Shown here: positions 35,106 to 43,233 of the stretch, in pieces
How the letters are laid out: each line of letters begins with the position of its first letter
Numbering within the stretch: position 1 is the stretch's first letter
Assembly: GCF_022179545.1 (NCBI RefSeq)
Contig: NZ_AP025518.1
Span: 868,001 to 932,000, forward strand
Origin: Mycolicibacterium fortuitum subsp. fortuitum
Lineage (GTDB): Bacteria > Actinomycetota > Actinomycetes > Mycobacteriales > Mycobacteriaceae
Direction of reading: 5' to 3'
DNA length: 64,000 bases
The notes under the pieces: model-generated
Databases searched by the model: none
What the model saw: the letters and a program-made list of their open reading frames with translations, nothing else
What the model was told of the DNA's origin: nothing
Position numbers and translations under genes: made by a program

Positions 35106-36053
35106 TCACGTTCTTGCCTCGTTGTGCGCTCGGTGGTGCGCTTGGATGGCCGGTGCGTGTCGCGCGACGAGCGAACTGGCATATTCGGCAAACCCGACAA
35201 CGCTGGCGCCGATGTTCCGCACCTCTTCGACGGTGAGCTGCTTGTACGGCTGTGCGGACACCGACATCACAACGTCGCCGTCCGCATCGAAAATCGGCGC
35301 AGAGATCGTGGCGAGTGGGTGCTGCGCGATCTTGTTCAGCTCACCGGGTAAGAAGTCGATGATCGTCAAGTCGGCGACGGCGCCTGCCAGCCGTGCTGCC
35401 ACAGGATCTTCCGCGGTGGTGTCTTCGAGTGCGAGCAGGGCTGCGAACACTTTGAGTAGCGGATCGCTGAGTCGTTCGATGCCGTATCCGCGCCGCTGAA
35501 CCTCCTTGAGGACCTTGGGCATTCGCGCCCGATAGACGTCATTGACCGGACCGGCTGCGGCCAACCACTCTTCGCGCACGGTCGTCGGCGCCCACGCCAC
35601 GAACTCTCGACCGAACGGCGCCACGAACGGCAGCCGCACCCCGGCTTGCACCGGCGGGCGGCTTGCACCGGGGGCGGCCGATTCGATCACGGCCAGCCGG
35701 CCGTCGCTGAGTTCCGAAATGCATGCGGCCATACCGATGGCCGAGCACAGCTGCCGCAATGGCTCGCGCAGCATTCGCGACAGCGGTGCCGCCCGTGGGG
35801 TGGTCGTGGGAAGGCCCGCGCCCAGGCTGTACTTCCCGCTCAGCGGGTCACGCAAGACCCAGTCGCACGAGCACAGCGTGGTCAAGATCGCATGACCGGT
35901 GGATCGGCTGATATCCAGCTCGCGGCATATTTCTGCCAGGGTCAGGTGACTGTCCGCTCGGTCGGCGAGCAACTCGACGACGGCGACGACGCGGCGAGTC
36001 GGTGGTGACGGGTCTTGACCCCGTTCGTCAGGCTGGCCTAGCTTGGCGTTCAT
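35106..36053 (-). CDS. IclR-family transcriptional regulator
   Basis: A regulator of about 315 aa: wHTH RRVVAVVELLADRADSHLTLAEICRELDISRSTGHAILTTL near the N-terminus, and an effector domain that is diverged (GRLAVIESAAPGASRPPVQAGVRLPFVAPFGREFVAW). It matches the IclR family less closely than the other two in this window. Start is ATG 36053 or GTG 36065; neither has a ribosome site, and the mRNA may be leaderless. It is divergent from the sulfotransferase operon across an AT-rich inverted repeat and probably regulates that operon. Confidence 0.88.
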   Translation of the reverse strand: MNAKLGQPDERGQDPSPPTRRVVAVVELLADRADSHLTLAEICRELDISRSTGHAILTTLCSCDWVLRDPLSGKYSLGAGLPTTTPRAAPLSRMLREPLRQLCSAIGMAACISELSDGRLAVIESAAPGASRPPVQAGVRLPFVAPFGREFVAWAPTTVREEWLAAAGPVNDVYRARMPKVLKEVQRRGYGIERLSDPLLKVFAALLALEDTTAEDPVAARLAGAVADLTIIDFLPGELNKIAQHPLATISAPIFDADGDVVMSVSAQPYKQLTVEEVRNIGASVVGFAEYASSLVARHAPAIQAHHRAHNEART

Positions 36054-36080
36054 ATATTCGGACACTACAACGAATATTCG
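36054..36080. promoter_or_regulatory. AT-rich operator between iclR and the sulfotransferase operon
   Basis: ATATTCG at 36054-36060 is repeated inverted inside the perfect palindrome CGAATATTCG at 36071-36080, with 10 bases between. The site abuts the iclR start codon and lies about 35 bases upstream of the sulfotransferase start. Probably bound by the divergent IclR protein. Confidence 0.65.
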
Positions 36081-36111
36081 TCATCTCAAATTGTCGCAGC
36101 GAAGGAGCAGC

Positions 36112-37365
36112 GTGCCTAACAGTGCACTGAGCATCGAGGATCTGACGGTTCCCGAGCTCACCCCGATGCAGCGAGAGGTTCTCGTAGGGCTGGAGAACCT
36201 CTCGGTGGACCTCGATCCGGCCGCCATGATCGCCGAAGCGATGGAGAAGACGGGGCTGGACGACTTCGGGTCTGACGATTTCCACCCGCGACTCGGCGCC
36301 TACGCCGGGGCAGTGGATGTAGACAGCGGCAACACGAATCTCAACCGCTTCATTCTGCGAAACCGAATTGTTCGGTTGCTCTCGCAACGGTTGTTGTTGA
36401 CAGATCTGCTGCGTCGCTACCCCGAGATCCACGACGTCGAAATCGAACGTCCGATCATCGTCGTCGGGCTACCACGCTCGGGGACAACGCATCTCGTCAA
36501 CCTCATCGCGTCCGATCCCAGGCGGCGCGCGTTGCCGTATTGGGAGAGCCAGGAACCTTTCCCGATGCACGGTGAAGGTCCTGACGTCAACGGCGTGGAC
36601 CCGAGATTCGCGCGCAGTGTCGCCGAGCACGAGTCGGCAATGGTCATGACGCCACTGGTGCAGTACATGCACGACCGATTTCCGCAGGCGATCGAGGAGG
36701 AAGTCGAGATCCTCGATCTGGACTTCGCGAGCTATGTGCTGGAGTGGCATTGCCGAGTGCCGCAATGGCGCGATGTCTATCTGGGATTGGATCAGGACCA
36801 GCATTACGGTTATCTACGTACGGTTCTCAAGGCCCTGACGTTCTTACGCGGTCCGCGTCAGTGGGTGCTGAAGTCGCCGCAACACTGTGAGCAACTCGGA
36901 CCGCTGACACGCACGTTCCCGGATGCCACCGTCGCGTTCACCCACCGGGACCCCGTCGCCGTCATCCAATCCGCGGTCACGATGCTGGCGTACGGAGATC
37001 GGATGCGGCGTACGGAGATCGATCCGGAAGGGCTGGTGGACTACTGGATCGACCGGATCGAGCGGCTGCTGCGGGCTTGTGTGCGCGACCGGGATCTGAT
37101 CGGCCCGGACCGCAGCGTCGACATCGGGTTCCATCAGCTCAACGGCAACGAGATTCCGATTCTCGAAACGTTGTACGGCTACAACGGGACTGCGTTGACC
37201 GAAGATACCCGGGCGGCGTTTGCCCGCTACCTGCATGACAACCCGCGGGGCAAACACGGCCAAATACGGTATGACCTCCGACGCCACTTCGGCCGGACAC
37301 CGGGCCAGGTCCGGTCACGCTTCGGGTTCTACTTCGACCGATTCGACGTACGGGAGGAAGCGTGA
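36112..37365 (+). CDS. Sulfotransferase-family protein
   Basis: A 417-aa protein with the PAPS 5'-phosphosulfate loop PIIVVGLPRSGTTHLVNLIASDP (about residues 113-135), the 3'-phosphate region VLKSPQHCEQLGPLTRTFPDATVAFTHRDPVAVIQS and a C-terminal RSRFGFYFDRF. It resembles the Sulfotransfer_3 family abundant in mycobacteria, which may sulfate sterols or lipids. Start GTG 36112 follows GAAGGAG. First gene of an operon with overlapping starts through to the isomerase. Its association with an alkylsulfatase-like gene suggests sulfated steroid handling, which is an inference. Confidence 0.9.
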   Translation: MPNSALSIEDLTVPELTPMQREVLVGLENLSVDLDPAAMIAEAMEKTGLDDFGSDDFHPRLGAYAGAVDVDSGNTNLNRFILRNRIVRLLSQRLLLTDLLRRYPEIHDVEIERPIIVVGLPRSGTTHLVNLIASDPRRRALPYWESQEPFPMHGEGPDVNGVDPRFARSVAEHESAMVMTPLVQYMHDRFPQAIEEEVEILDLDFASYVLEWHCRVPQWRDVYLGLDQDQHYGYLRTVLKALTFLRGPRQWVLKSPQHCEQLGPLTRTFPDATVAFTHRDPVAVIQSAVTMLAYGDRMRRTEIDPEGLVDYWIDRIERLLRACVRDRDLIGPDRSVDIGFHQLNGNEIPILETLYGYNGTALTEDTRAAFARYLHDNPRGKHGQIRYDLRRHFGRTPGQVRSRFGFYFDRFDVREEA

Positions 37366-38606
37366 CCAGTTACCAACCCGCATATCTGAGCCGCCCGGGG
37401 GCCGACGACATCGTCGGGGCGGGTGCGCCGGCAACGGAAGTAGCGCCGGGTATTTGGCTCTCGCCAGGCCTGTCGAACTCTTATCTGCTGACGACCGATG
37501 CCGGCCGGATCGTGCTGAACACCGGGATGGGTTTCGAGGGGCCCGTGCACCGGGCCAACTATGACGCCATCGACACCGCGCCGATCCGCTACGTCATCCT
37601 GACCCAAGGGCATGTCGACCACGTCGGTGGCCTCGACACCGTCGCCGACTCCGAGAGCGAGATCGTCGCCCAGGCCAACTGGGAAACGTGGCGGCGCGAT
37701 AACGACCTGTTGGCCGACTTCCGGGCCAGGAACTCGGCGTTCGCGTGGGTCGACAAGGTGATGGACACGATCGAGCGCACGGCGGCACGATTCGGGCCTC
37801 CGCCACCGCAGAGCGTTCCTGCCCCGACGATCGTCGTCGACGACGAACTCGTCATCGAACTCGGCGGGCGCCGTTTGGAGCTTTATGCCACCCCCGGTGG
37901 TGAGACCACCGACAGCATGGTGGTGTGGCTTCCACAAGAAGGGGTCTGCCTGTGCGGCAACGTCTTCGGCGCGTTGTTCGGGCACATTCCGAACCTGGTG
38001 ACGATGCGCGGGGACCGCTATCGGGATGCGCTGACGGTGGTCGAGTCCATCGAGCGGGTCCGCGCGCTGGGTGCCGAGACGTTGCTCACCGGACATTTCG
38101 GGCCGATCGTAGGCAAAGACCGGATCGAGTGGGAGTTGACGCGACTGCGTGACGCGGTGATGTACCTGCACGATCAAACTGTCGCGGGGATGAACGCAGG
38201 CAAGGACGTGCACACCTTGATGCGGGAAGTGGTACTGCCGCCCGAACTTGATGTGGGCCAAGGCTACGGCATGGTCCGGTGGAACGTGCGGGCCATCTGG
38301 GAGAACTACGCCGGCTGGTTCCATCATCGCTCCACGGCCGAACTCTATGCCGAGGCTCCGAGCGTCACCGAGGCCGATCTGCTCGAACTCGTCGGCACAG
38401 CCGCAGTTCTCGGCCGCGCCCGCGCACTGCGCGACGCCGGTGAACCGGTGCGTGCCATCCGTCTGGCCGAGATGGTGCATCGGGCCGAGCCCGATGACGG
38501 GGAGGCCAAGCAGGTGTTGATCGCTGCTCATCAGGATCTCCTGCAGGGCAGCACGAATTTCTGGGAAGCGGCCTGGCTGCGCGAAAAGATCAAGGAACTC
38601 TCATGA
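37362..38606 (+). CDS. Metallo-beta-lactamase-fold protein, alkylsulfatase-like, first metal His replaced
   Basis: A 414-aa protein with an MBL domain followed by the alkylsulfatase dimerisation-type helical region (VTEADLLELVGTAAVLGRARALRDAGEPVRAIRLAEMV, then HQDLLQGSTNFWEAAWLR). The canonical HxHxDH motif reads Gln82-Gly-His84-Val-Asp86-His87, so one zinc-1 ligand is missing. The later GNVFGALFGHIPNL and LTGHFGPIVG segments match SdsA-like alkylsulfatases. Its activity may be altered or lost, or a different ester may be hydrolysed. Start ATG overlaps the sulfotransferase stop. Confidence 0.85.
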   Translation: MTSYQPAYLSRPGADDIVGAGAPATEVAPGIWLSPGLSNSYLLTTDAGRIVLNTGMGFEGPVHRANYDAIDTAPIRYVILTQGHVDHVGGLDTVADSESEIVAQANWETWRRDNDLLADFRARNSAFAWVDKVMDTIERTAARFGPPPPQSVPAPTIVVDDELVIELGGRRLELYATPGGETTDSMVVWLPQEGVCLCGNVFGALFGHIPNLVTMRGDRYRDALTVVESIERVRALGAETLLTGHFGPIVGKDRIEWELTRLRDAVMYLHDQTVAGMNAGKDVHTLMREVVLPPELDVGQGYGMVRWNVRAIWENYAGWFHHRSTAELYAEAPSVTEADLLELVGTAAVLGRARALRDAGEPVRAIRLAEMVHRAEPDDGEAKQVLIAAHQDLLQGSTNFWEAAWLREKIKELS

Positions 38607-39352
38607 CAAACCGTGTGCTGTTCGACTTCTCCGGTACGACTGCCCTCGTGACCGGAGGCACCAGCGGGATCGGCCATGCCACCGCATCGCTTCTCAGAGA
38701 CAGTGGCGCGGAGGTGACGATCACCGGCACGAGAGGCGGGCCAGAAGAGTACGACGTCGACCTGTCGGGACTGAAGTATCGACAGCTGGCGCTGACCGAT
38801 GCGAACGGAATCGATGCGTTGGCAGCAGAATTCACCGAACTGGATGTCCTGATCAACAACGCCGGGGCCAACTTCCCTGGTGGGCTCGACGAATCGACGC
38901 CGGAGGGTTTCACCGAGTCGGTGGCCGTCAATCTGCTGGCGCCATTCCGGCTGACCGAACGGCTGTACGGCGCACTGAAATCGTCGAACGCGCCGGGCGG
39001 GGCCAGCGTGATCATGTTCGCTTCCATGGCGGCCATCCGGTCGGTACCGGTGGTGCCCGGGTACGGATCGGCGAAGGCGGGAGTGCTCGCGCTCACCCGC
39101 AACCTGGCCGTGAAATGGGCGGGTGACGGCATCCGCGTCAACGCCGTCGTGCCAGGACTCGTGGCCACCCGCATGACGGCGCCGATGGACTACGTGCCGG
39201 AGATCAAACAGGAACAGGTGGACCACATTCCGCTCGGACGGTTCGCCACGCCGGAGGAGATCGCCAGTCCCATCCTCTACCTGTGCAGTGGAAACGCCTC
39301 GTACAACACCGGATCGGCGCTCGTCGTCGACGGTGGCTACAGCGTGCTCTGA
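38603..39352 (+). CDS. Short-chain dehydrogenase/reductase
   Basis: A 249-aa classical SDR: TGGTSGIG (17-24), NNAG in INNAGANFPGG, Ser in MFASMAA, active-site YGSAK and VDGGYSVL end. The second strand ends ITGTRG, suggesting NADP(H) rather than NAD(H) because Arg replaces Asp. ATGA overlap with the alkylsulfatase-like gene. In this operon it likely oxidises or reduces a hydroxysteroid before the isomerase step. Confidence 0.92.
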   Translation: MTNRVLFDFSGTTALVTGGTSGIGHATASLLRDSGAEVTITGTRGGPEEYDVDLSGLKYRQLALTDANGIDALAAEFTELDVLINNAGANFPGGLDESTPEGFTESVAVNLLAPFRLTERLYGALKSSNAPGGASVIMFASMAAIRSVPVVPGYGSAKAGVLALTRNLAVKWAGDGIRVNAVVPGLVATRMTAPMDYVPEIKQEQVDHIPLGRFATPEEIASPILYLCSGNASYNTGSALVVDGGYSVL

Positions 39353-39386
39353 GTGATTCAACGACATCGATGGGAAGGAACTTTTC

Positions 39387-40403
39387 GTGAGAGCAGCCAT
39401 CATTACCGCCCCCGACAAAACGGAGATCGTCGACGTACCGACGCCCGAGATAGGGCCCAATGACGTTCTGGTGAGGATCCGAGCCTGCGGAATCTGTGGT
39501 TCCGACACGCTCTACATCTCCATCGGTGGATTACCACCACGGCACGGCTGTATGCCGATCGGCCACGAGCCGGCCGGTGAGGTGCTGCAGGTCGGCCGCG
39601 AGGTGCGCGACATCGCGGTCGGTGACCGGGTGGTGGTCAATCCCATGGCAATCGCCGATGACATCATCGGCAACGGCGGTTCGACCGGTGCGCTGGCCGA
39701 TTACCTGCTGATCAAGGATGCCGTTCGGGGTCAGAGCCTCGAGGTGGTGCCCGACCACATCCCGTACGAGGTCGCGGCCCTCAACGAGCCCATGGCGGTT
39801 GCCCTTCACGCGGTGAACCAGGTGGCTCCTCAGCCGAGTGACCAGGTGCTCGTGCTCGGAGCCGGGCCCATCGGCCTGGGCATCACGATCGCCTTGAAAT
39901 CGAGGGGAGTCAAACACGTTGTGGTGGCGGATATTCTGCCGTCGCGCCTGGAGAAAGCACTGAAAGTCGGCGCGGATGCGGTGATCAACTCCAGGGACGA
40001 GGACGTCGTCGCGCGATTGATCGAACTGCACGGTCCAGGGGATTCGATGTGGCCGAACAAGGCCGGCACGGACGTGTTCCTGGACGCCGCTGGCGTTCCG
40101 GCGGCAGTCGAAACCGCCCTCGCCGCTGCCAAGCGAGGAGCCAAGCTCGGCATCGTGGCGGTTCACAAAGAGCCGATCGGCATCGACTTCATGAACCTGA
40201 TGAGCAACGAACTCACGATCATCGGTTCGATGGGCTATCCCACCGAGATCTTCGAGGTGACCAAGGACATCATCGACAACTGGGAGAAATATCAGCTGAT
40301 CATCAGCCACACCTTCGATTTCGTCGATCTGGACCAGGCATTGCAGTGTGTGGCCACCCCGGGCGCGGCCGACAAGGTCGTCATCACGATGCGCGGTGAA
40401 TGA
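39387..40403 (+). CDS. Zinc-type alcohol dehydrogenase (MDR)
   Basis: A 338-aa medium-chain dehydrogenase starting at GTG 39387 after GGAAGGAA. Catalytic zinc ligands are Cys in ACGICGSD and His in IGHEPAGE. The four-Cys structural zinc lobe is absent: the segment reads VVVNPMAIADDIIGNGG. The nucleotide motif is LVLGAGPIGLGITIALKS followed by VVADIL, suggesting NAD. It overlaps the isomerase start (ATGA) and probably oxidises a hydroxyl group whose ketone is then isomerised. Confidence 0.9.
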   Translation: MRAAIITAPDKTEIVDVPTPEIGPNDVLVRIRACGICGSDTLYISIGGLPPRHGCMPIGHEPAGEVLQVGREVRDIAVGDRVVVNPMAIADDIIGNGGSTGALADYLLIKDAVRGQSLEVVPDHIPYEVAALNEPMAVALHAVNQVAPQPSDQVLVLGAGPIGLGITIALKSRGVKHVVVADILPSRLEKALKVGADAVINSRDEDVVARLIELHGPGDSMWPNKAGTDVFLDAAGVPAAVETALAAAKRGAKLGIVAVHKEPIGIDFMNLMSNELTIIGSMGYPTEIFEVTKDIIDNWEKYQLIISHTFDFVDLDQALQCVATPGAADKVVITMRGE

Positions 40404-40780
40404 TGCCGTCAACCAAAGATGACCAGATTGCCCATACGATTCGTCGCTACGTCTCGCTGCTCGCGACCGGAAGCACCGATGATCTCCTGGAGCTGTTCGC
40501 CGAAGACGCGACCGTGGAGGATCCGGTAGGCAGTGATGTCCGCGCCGGCCGGAATGAGATCCGCGAATTCTTCTCCACCTTGCAGCAATTGGAGCGTCAG
40601 ACCGAGCTGGTCCTGCTCCGTGTGGTCGGGAACGAGGCAGCGTTCTCGTTCACCATCACCTTCAAGGTCGGCGACACCCCGATGCGCCTGCAGCCGATCG
40701 ACACGATGACATTCGACGGGCACGGCAAGATCACCTCGGTGCGAAGCTATTTCGCGCCCGCGGACCTCGCCGAGGTATAA
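40400..40780 (+). CDS. Delta5-3-ketosteroid isomerase (KSI)
   Basis: A 126-aa NTF2-fold protein that closely follows bacterial steroid isomerases: RRYVSLLATGSTDDLLELFAEDATVEDPVGSD, NEAAFSFTITFKV and LQPIDTMTFDGHGKI. The catalytic residues map as Tyr17 (Tyr14 of the Comamonas enzyme), Asp41 (Asp38, proton shuttle) and Asp101 (Asp99, oxyanion acid). It would move the C5-C6 double bond of 5-ene-3-ketosteroids to C4-C5. Start ATG 40400 (ATG 40403 also possible) overlaps the ADH stop; last gene before the terminator. Confidence 0.9.
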   Translation: MMPSTKDDQIAHTIRRYVSLLATGSTDDLLELFAEDATVEDPVGSDVRAGRNEIREFFSTLQQLERQTELVLLRVVGNEAAFSFTITFKVGDTPMRLQPIDTMTFDGHGKITSVRSYFAPADLAEV

Positions 40781-40792
40781 CAGCCCGAACCT

Positions 40793-40835
40793 GAAGAAGG
40801 TCGCGAGATTTCTCCAGAATCTCGCGACCTTCTTC
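40793..40835. terminator. Bidirectional hairpin terminator
   Basis: Perfect 18-base arms, beginning GAAGAAGGTCG and ending CGACCTTCTTC, around the loop TCTCCAG. It stands between the convergent isomerase (stop 40780) and the minus-strand flavoprotein (stop 40850). The outer GAAGAA/TTCTTC pair gives a T-rich tract on both strands. Confidence 0.92.
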
Positions 40836-40849
40836 ACGTTGGGCAGCGG

Positions 40850-42316
40850 CTACGCCTTGGCCGCGGCCCGTCCTGCCCGGCGACCGTAGAAACTTCCGTC
40901 GCCCAGTGACACCCCGCTGGCATAGCCGTAGGCCGCCAGGCCCGCAGTACAGCGCCCGGCCGCGAACAAACCCGGGATAGGCTTGCCGCTGACATGGAGC
41001 ACCTCGGCATCGAGGGTCGTGTGCAGCCCGCCGAGGGTGAAACCGCCGGTGCTCTCGCGGAGATCGATGGCGCCCACAGGAGATTTGATCGGCTTGAGCC
41101 ACTGCGATTTCTTGTGCAGCAGCGGGTCCTCGCCGCGGGCAGCCCCCTCGTTGTAGGCATCGACGGTGGCTTGCAGTGAGTTCGGTGGCAGCCCGATCTC
41201 AGCCTCCAGGTCGGCGACGGTGTCGGCCACCCAGGTCGGCGGCCGCATCATCAGCTGGGGAGAGAGCGAGGCCATCGCCTCCTCCTGGGCGTCGCCGTCG
41301 ATGATCAGATACGCCGTGTTGTTCTGGTGGTACAGCGTCAACTGGCCGGCGCGACCGGGATAGGTGTCCTCGGCGACATAACGCTGCCCACGTTCGTTCA
41401 CCAAAATGCCGCGCACCAACTGCTGGGGATCGATGAACAACGCCACCTCGGTGGCGTCCATGTGTGCCAGGTCCGCGCCGAGCGCCTGCGCCATCCGGAT
41501 GGCCTGCCCATCGTGCTGCTCGATCGAGGCGGCCGGGCGCCCCGCGATGCGCGGCGCGTACTGGGAGACCATGGCGTCGTTATAGGCGAAACTGCCGGTG
41601 GCCAGGACAACTCCGCGGCGCGCCCGGATGTCCATCGTCGTGCCGTAACGGCGGGTCCGGATGCCGACGACCCGGCCGTCGGATTCGACGATCAGGGCCA
41701 CCACCCGCACGTCATAGAGCGAACGTGCTCCGGCCGCGGTTGCGGTGTCGACAAGGCCTTTCATCAGCATGTAACCCGCGCTGGACTCGCCCTGCTTCTT
41801 GTTCTGCATCTGCGGGACGTGCCCGCGCGGAGCCGGTGTGGCAATGGTGTTGAACGGATACGAGTTCTCGCCACCGCTGTACATGAGGCCCTGGTCGCCC
41901 ATCGGCTCCCAGCCTGGCTCGCCGAAGAACTCCGCTTTGAACGGTACGCCGCAGCCGACGAGCCAATCGAAGTGCGCGACGCTGCCCTCGCAGTAGTCGG
42001 CGATGCGCGCGGCGTCCGCGCCGGGTCCCATGGCCGCGTTGAGAAACGCGGTCATGTTGTCGACGGAATCATCGAAGCCGCAAGCTTTTTGGATCTCTGT
42101 CCCACCGCCGAGGTAGATGAAGCCACCTGCCATGGAGGCGGCTCCGCCCCATGAGCCGGTGCGTTCCAGAACCAGTACGTCGGCTCCCGCACGTGTTGCC
42201 TCTACCGCAGCGGCCGCGCCGGCAACGCCGTAACCGGCGATCACCACGTCAGCCTCGTCGGCCCACTCGGTGACCGTGCCGGCCGGGATGGGTCGGATGT
42301 CGTCGGTGACTGTCAT
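40850..42316 (-). CDS. FAD-dependent 3-ketosteroid dehydrogenase/fumarate-reductase-like flavoprotein
   Basis: A 488-aa flavoprotein of the KstD/fumarate-reductase superfamily: VVIAGYGVAGAAAAVEATRAGADVLVLERTGSWGGAASMAGGFIYLGGG at the N-terminus, RARRGVVLATGSFAYND, and the C-terminal PIPGLFAAGRCTAGLAAYGYASGVSLGDGSFYGRRAG. It is more distant from KstD than 9944-11677, so a delta4- or other ring dehydrogenase is possible; substrate is not decidable. Start ATG 42316 overlaps the HsaC-like stop (ATGA), so it belongs to the hsaA-hsaC run. Confidence 0.85.
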   Translation of the reverse strand: MTVTDDIRPIPAGTVTEWADEADVVIAGYGVAGAAAAVEATRAGADVLVLERTGSWGGAASMAGGFIYLGGGTEIQKACGFDDSVDNMTAFLNAAMGPGADAARIADYCEGSVAHFDWLVGCGVPFKAEFFGEPGWEPMGDQGLMYSGGENSYPFNTIATPAPRGHVPQMQNKKQGESSAGYMLMKGLVDTATAAGARSLYDVRVVALIVESDGRVVGIRTRRYGTTMDIRARRGVVLATGSFAYNDAMVSQYAPRIAGRPAASIEQHDGQAIRMAQALGADLAHMDATEVALFIDPQQLVRGILVNERGQRYVAEDTYPGRAGQLTLYHQNNTAYLIIDGDAQEEAMASLSPQLMMRPPTWVADTVADLEAEIGLPPNSLQATVDAYNEGAARGEDPLLHKKSQWLKPIKSPVGAIDLRESTGGFTLGGLHTTLDAEVLHVSGKPIPGLFAAGRCTAGLAAYGYASGVSLGDGSFYGRRAGRAAAKA

Positions 42317-43221
42317 GGTTGCATGGCCTTCGGTAGATCGGTGACCCACTGGTGTCCCCAGTAGCTGTCGGCAGTGATTTCCTCTGCTGTGTAATAGGTT
42401 TCGTCGACCCGCATGCCTTCGGTGCCGAACTCGATGTCCCAGTCACCCGGAGCACGCACATAGAAGGACACCATCTTGTCGTTGGTGTGCCGGCCCAGCG
42501 TGGAGGACAACTGGAAGCCCTCGGCGTTCACCCGGTCCAGGGCCTGACCGACCGCGTCGAGCGTATCCACTTCGACCATGAGGTGGATCAAACCGGGATC
42601 ACGCAGCGTTTGCGCGGGGCAGATGGCCAGGCTGTGATGGCGCTCGTTGACGCCCATGAACCGGACCCGCACCGGGCCGAACTCCGGCGGCACCGGGACG
42701 CGGAATGCTCCGCGGGACTTGAAACCCAGTACCTCGGTGTAGAACTCGAACAACCCCGGAACGTCGAGGGCGGGCAGTACTACGTGGCCGAGGCCTTGCG
42801 CCCCGGTGACGAACTTCGCACCGAACGGCGTGATGACGGGGGAGTGGTCGAGTACGGGTCCGTGGAACACCTCCAGCGCGGTACCGGCGGGATCCTCGAA
42901 AGCGATGACTTCTTCCACCCGGCGCGCGTCGGCCTCTTGCAATGACAGCTGTTTGAACGGAACGCCAGCGGCATCCAGTGCGCTCTTCACCAACTCCAGG
43001 TCGGCGTGGTCGCGCACTTCCCAGCCGACGGTCACGATCTTGTCTACCTCTCCGGGCACGACGATGATGCGCGCGGCACGCTCGTCCATCCGCAGGTACA
43101 GCGCGGACTCGTCCGGTCCCGTGCCGGTCGCGAAGCCGAGCACGTTGAAGGCGAAGTGCCGCCAGCGTTCGATATCAGAGGCGGCGACGGTGACGTAGCC
43201 GAGGCTCTTGATCAATCCCAT
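42313..43221 (-). CDS. hsaC: Extradiol dioxygenase, HsaC/BphC-like
   Basis: A 302-aa two-domain VOC-fold type I extradiol dioxygenase that meta-cleaves the catechol 3,4-DHSA to 4,9-DSHA in steroid breakdown. Iron ligands are His146 (GLGHVVL), His213 (LIHLMVEV) and Glu264 (WDIEFGTEG). The second-sphere HHSLA (His195, His196), His245 and Tyr254 are conserved. Length equals M. tuberculosis HsaC (300 aa), which it resembles through GYVTV, ALYLRMD, VVPGE and EVFHGP blocks. It sits 12 bp after hsaA. Confidence 0.92.
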   Translation of the reverse strand: MGLIKSLGYVTVAASDIERWRHFAFNVLGFATGTGPDESALYLRMDERAARIIVVPGEVDKIVTVGWEVRDHADLELVKSALDAAGVPFKQLSLQEADARRVEEVIAFEDPAGTALEVFHGPVLDHSPVITPFGAKFVTGAQGLGHVVLPALDVPGLFEFYTEVLGFKSRGAFRVPVPPEFGPVRVRFMGVNERHHSLAICPAQTLRDPGLIHLMVEVDTLDAVGQALDRVNAEGFQLSSTLGRHTNDKMVSFYVRAPGDWDIEFGTEGMRVDETYYTAEEITADSYWGHQWVTDLPKAMQP

Positions 43222-43233
43222 GTGGCTGTCCTC

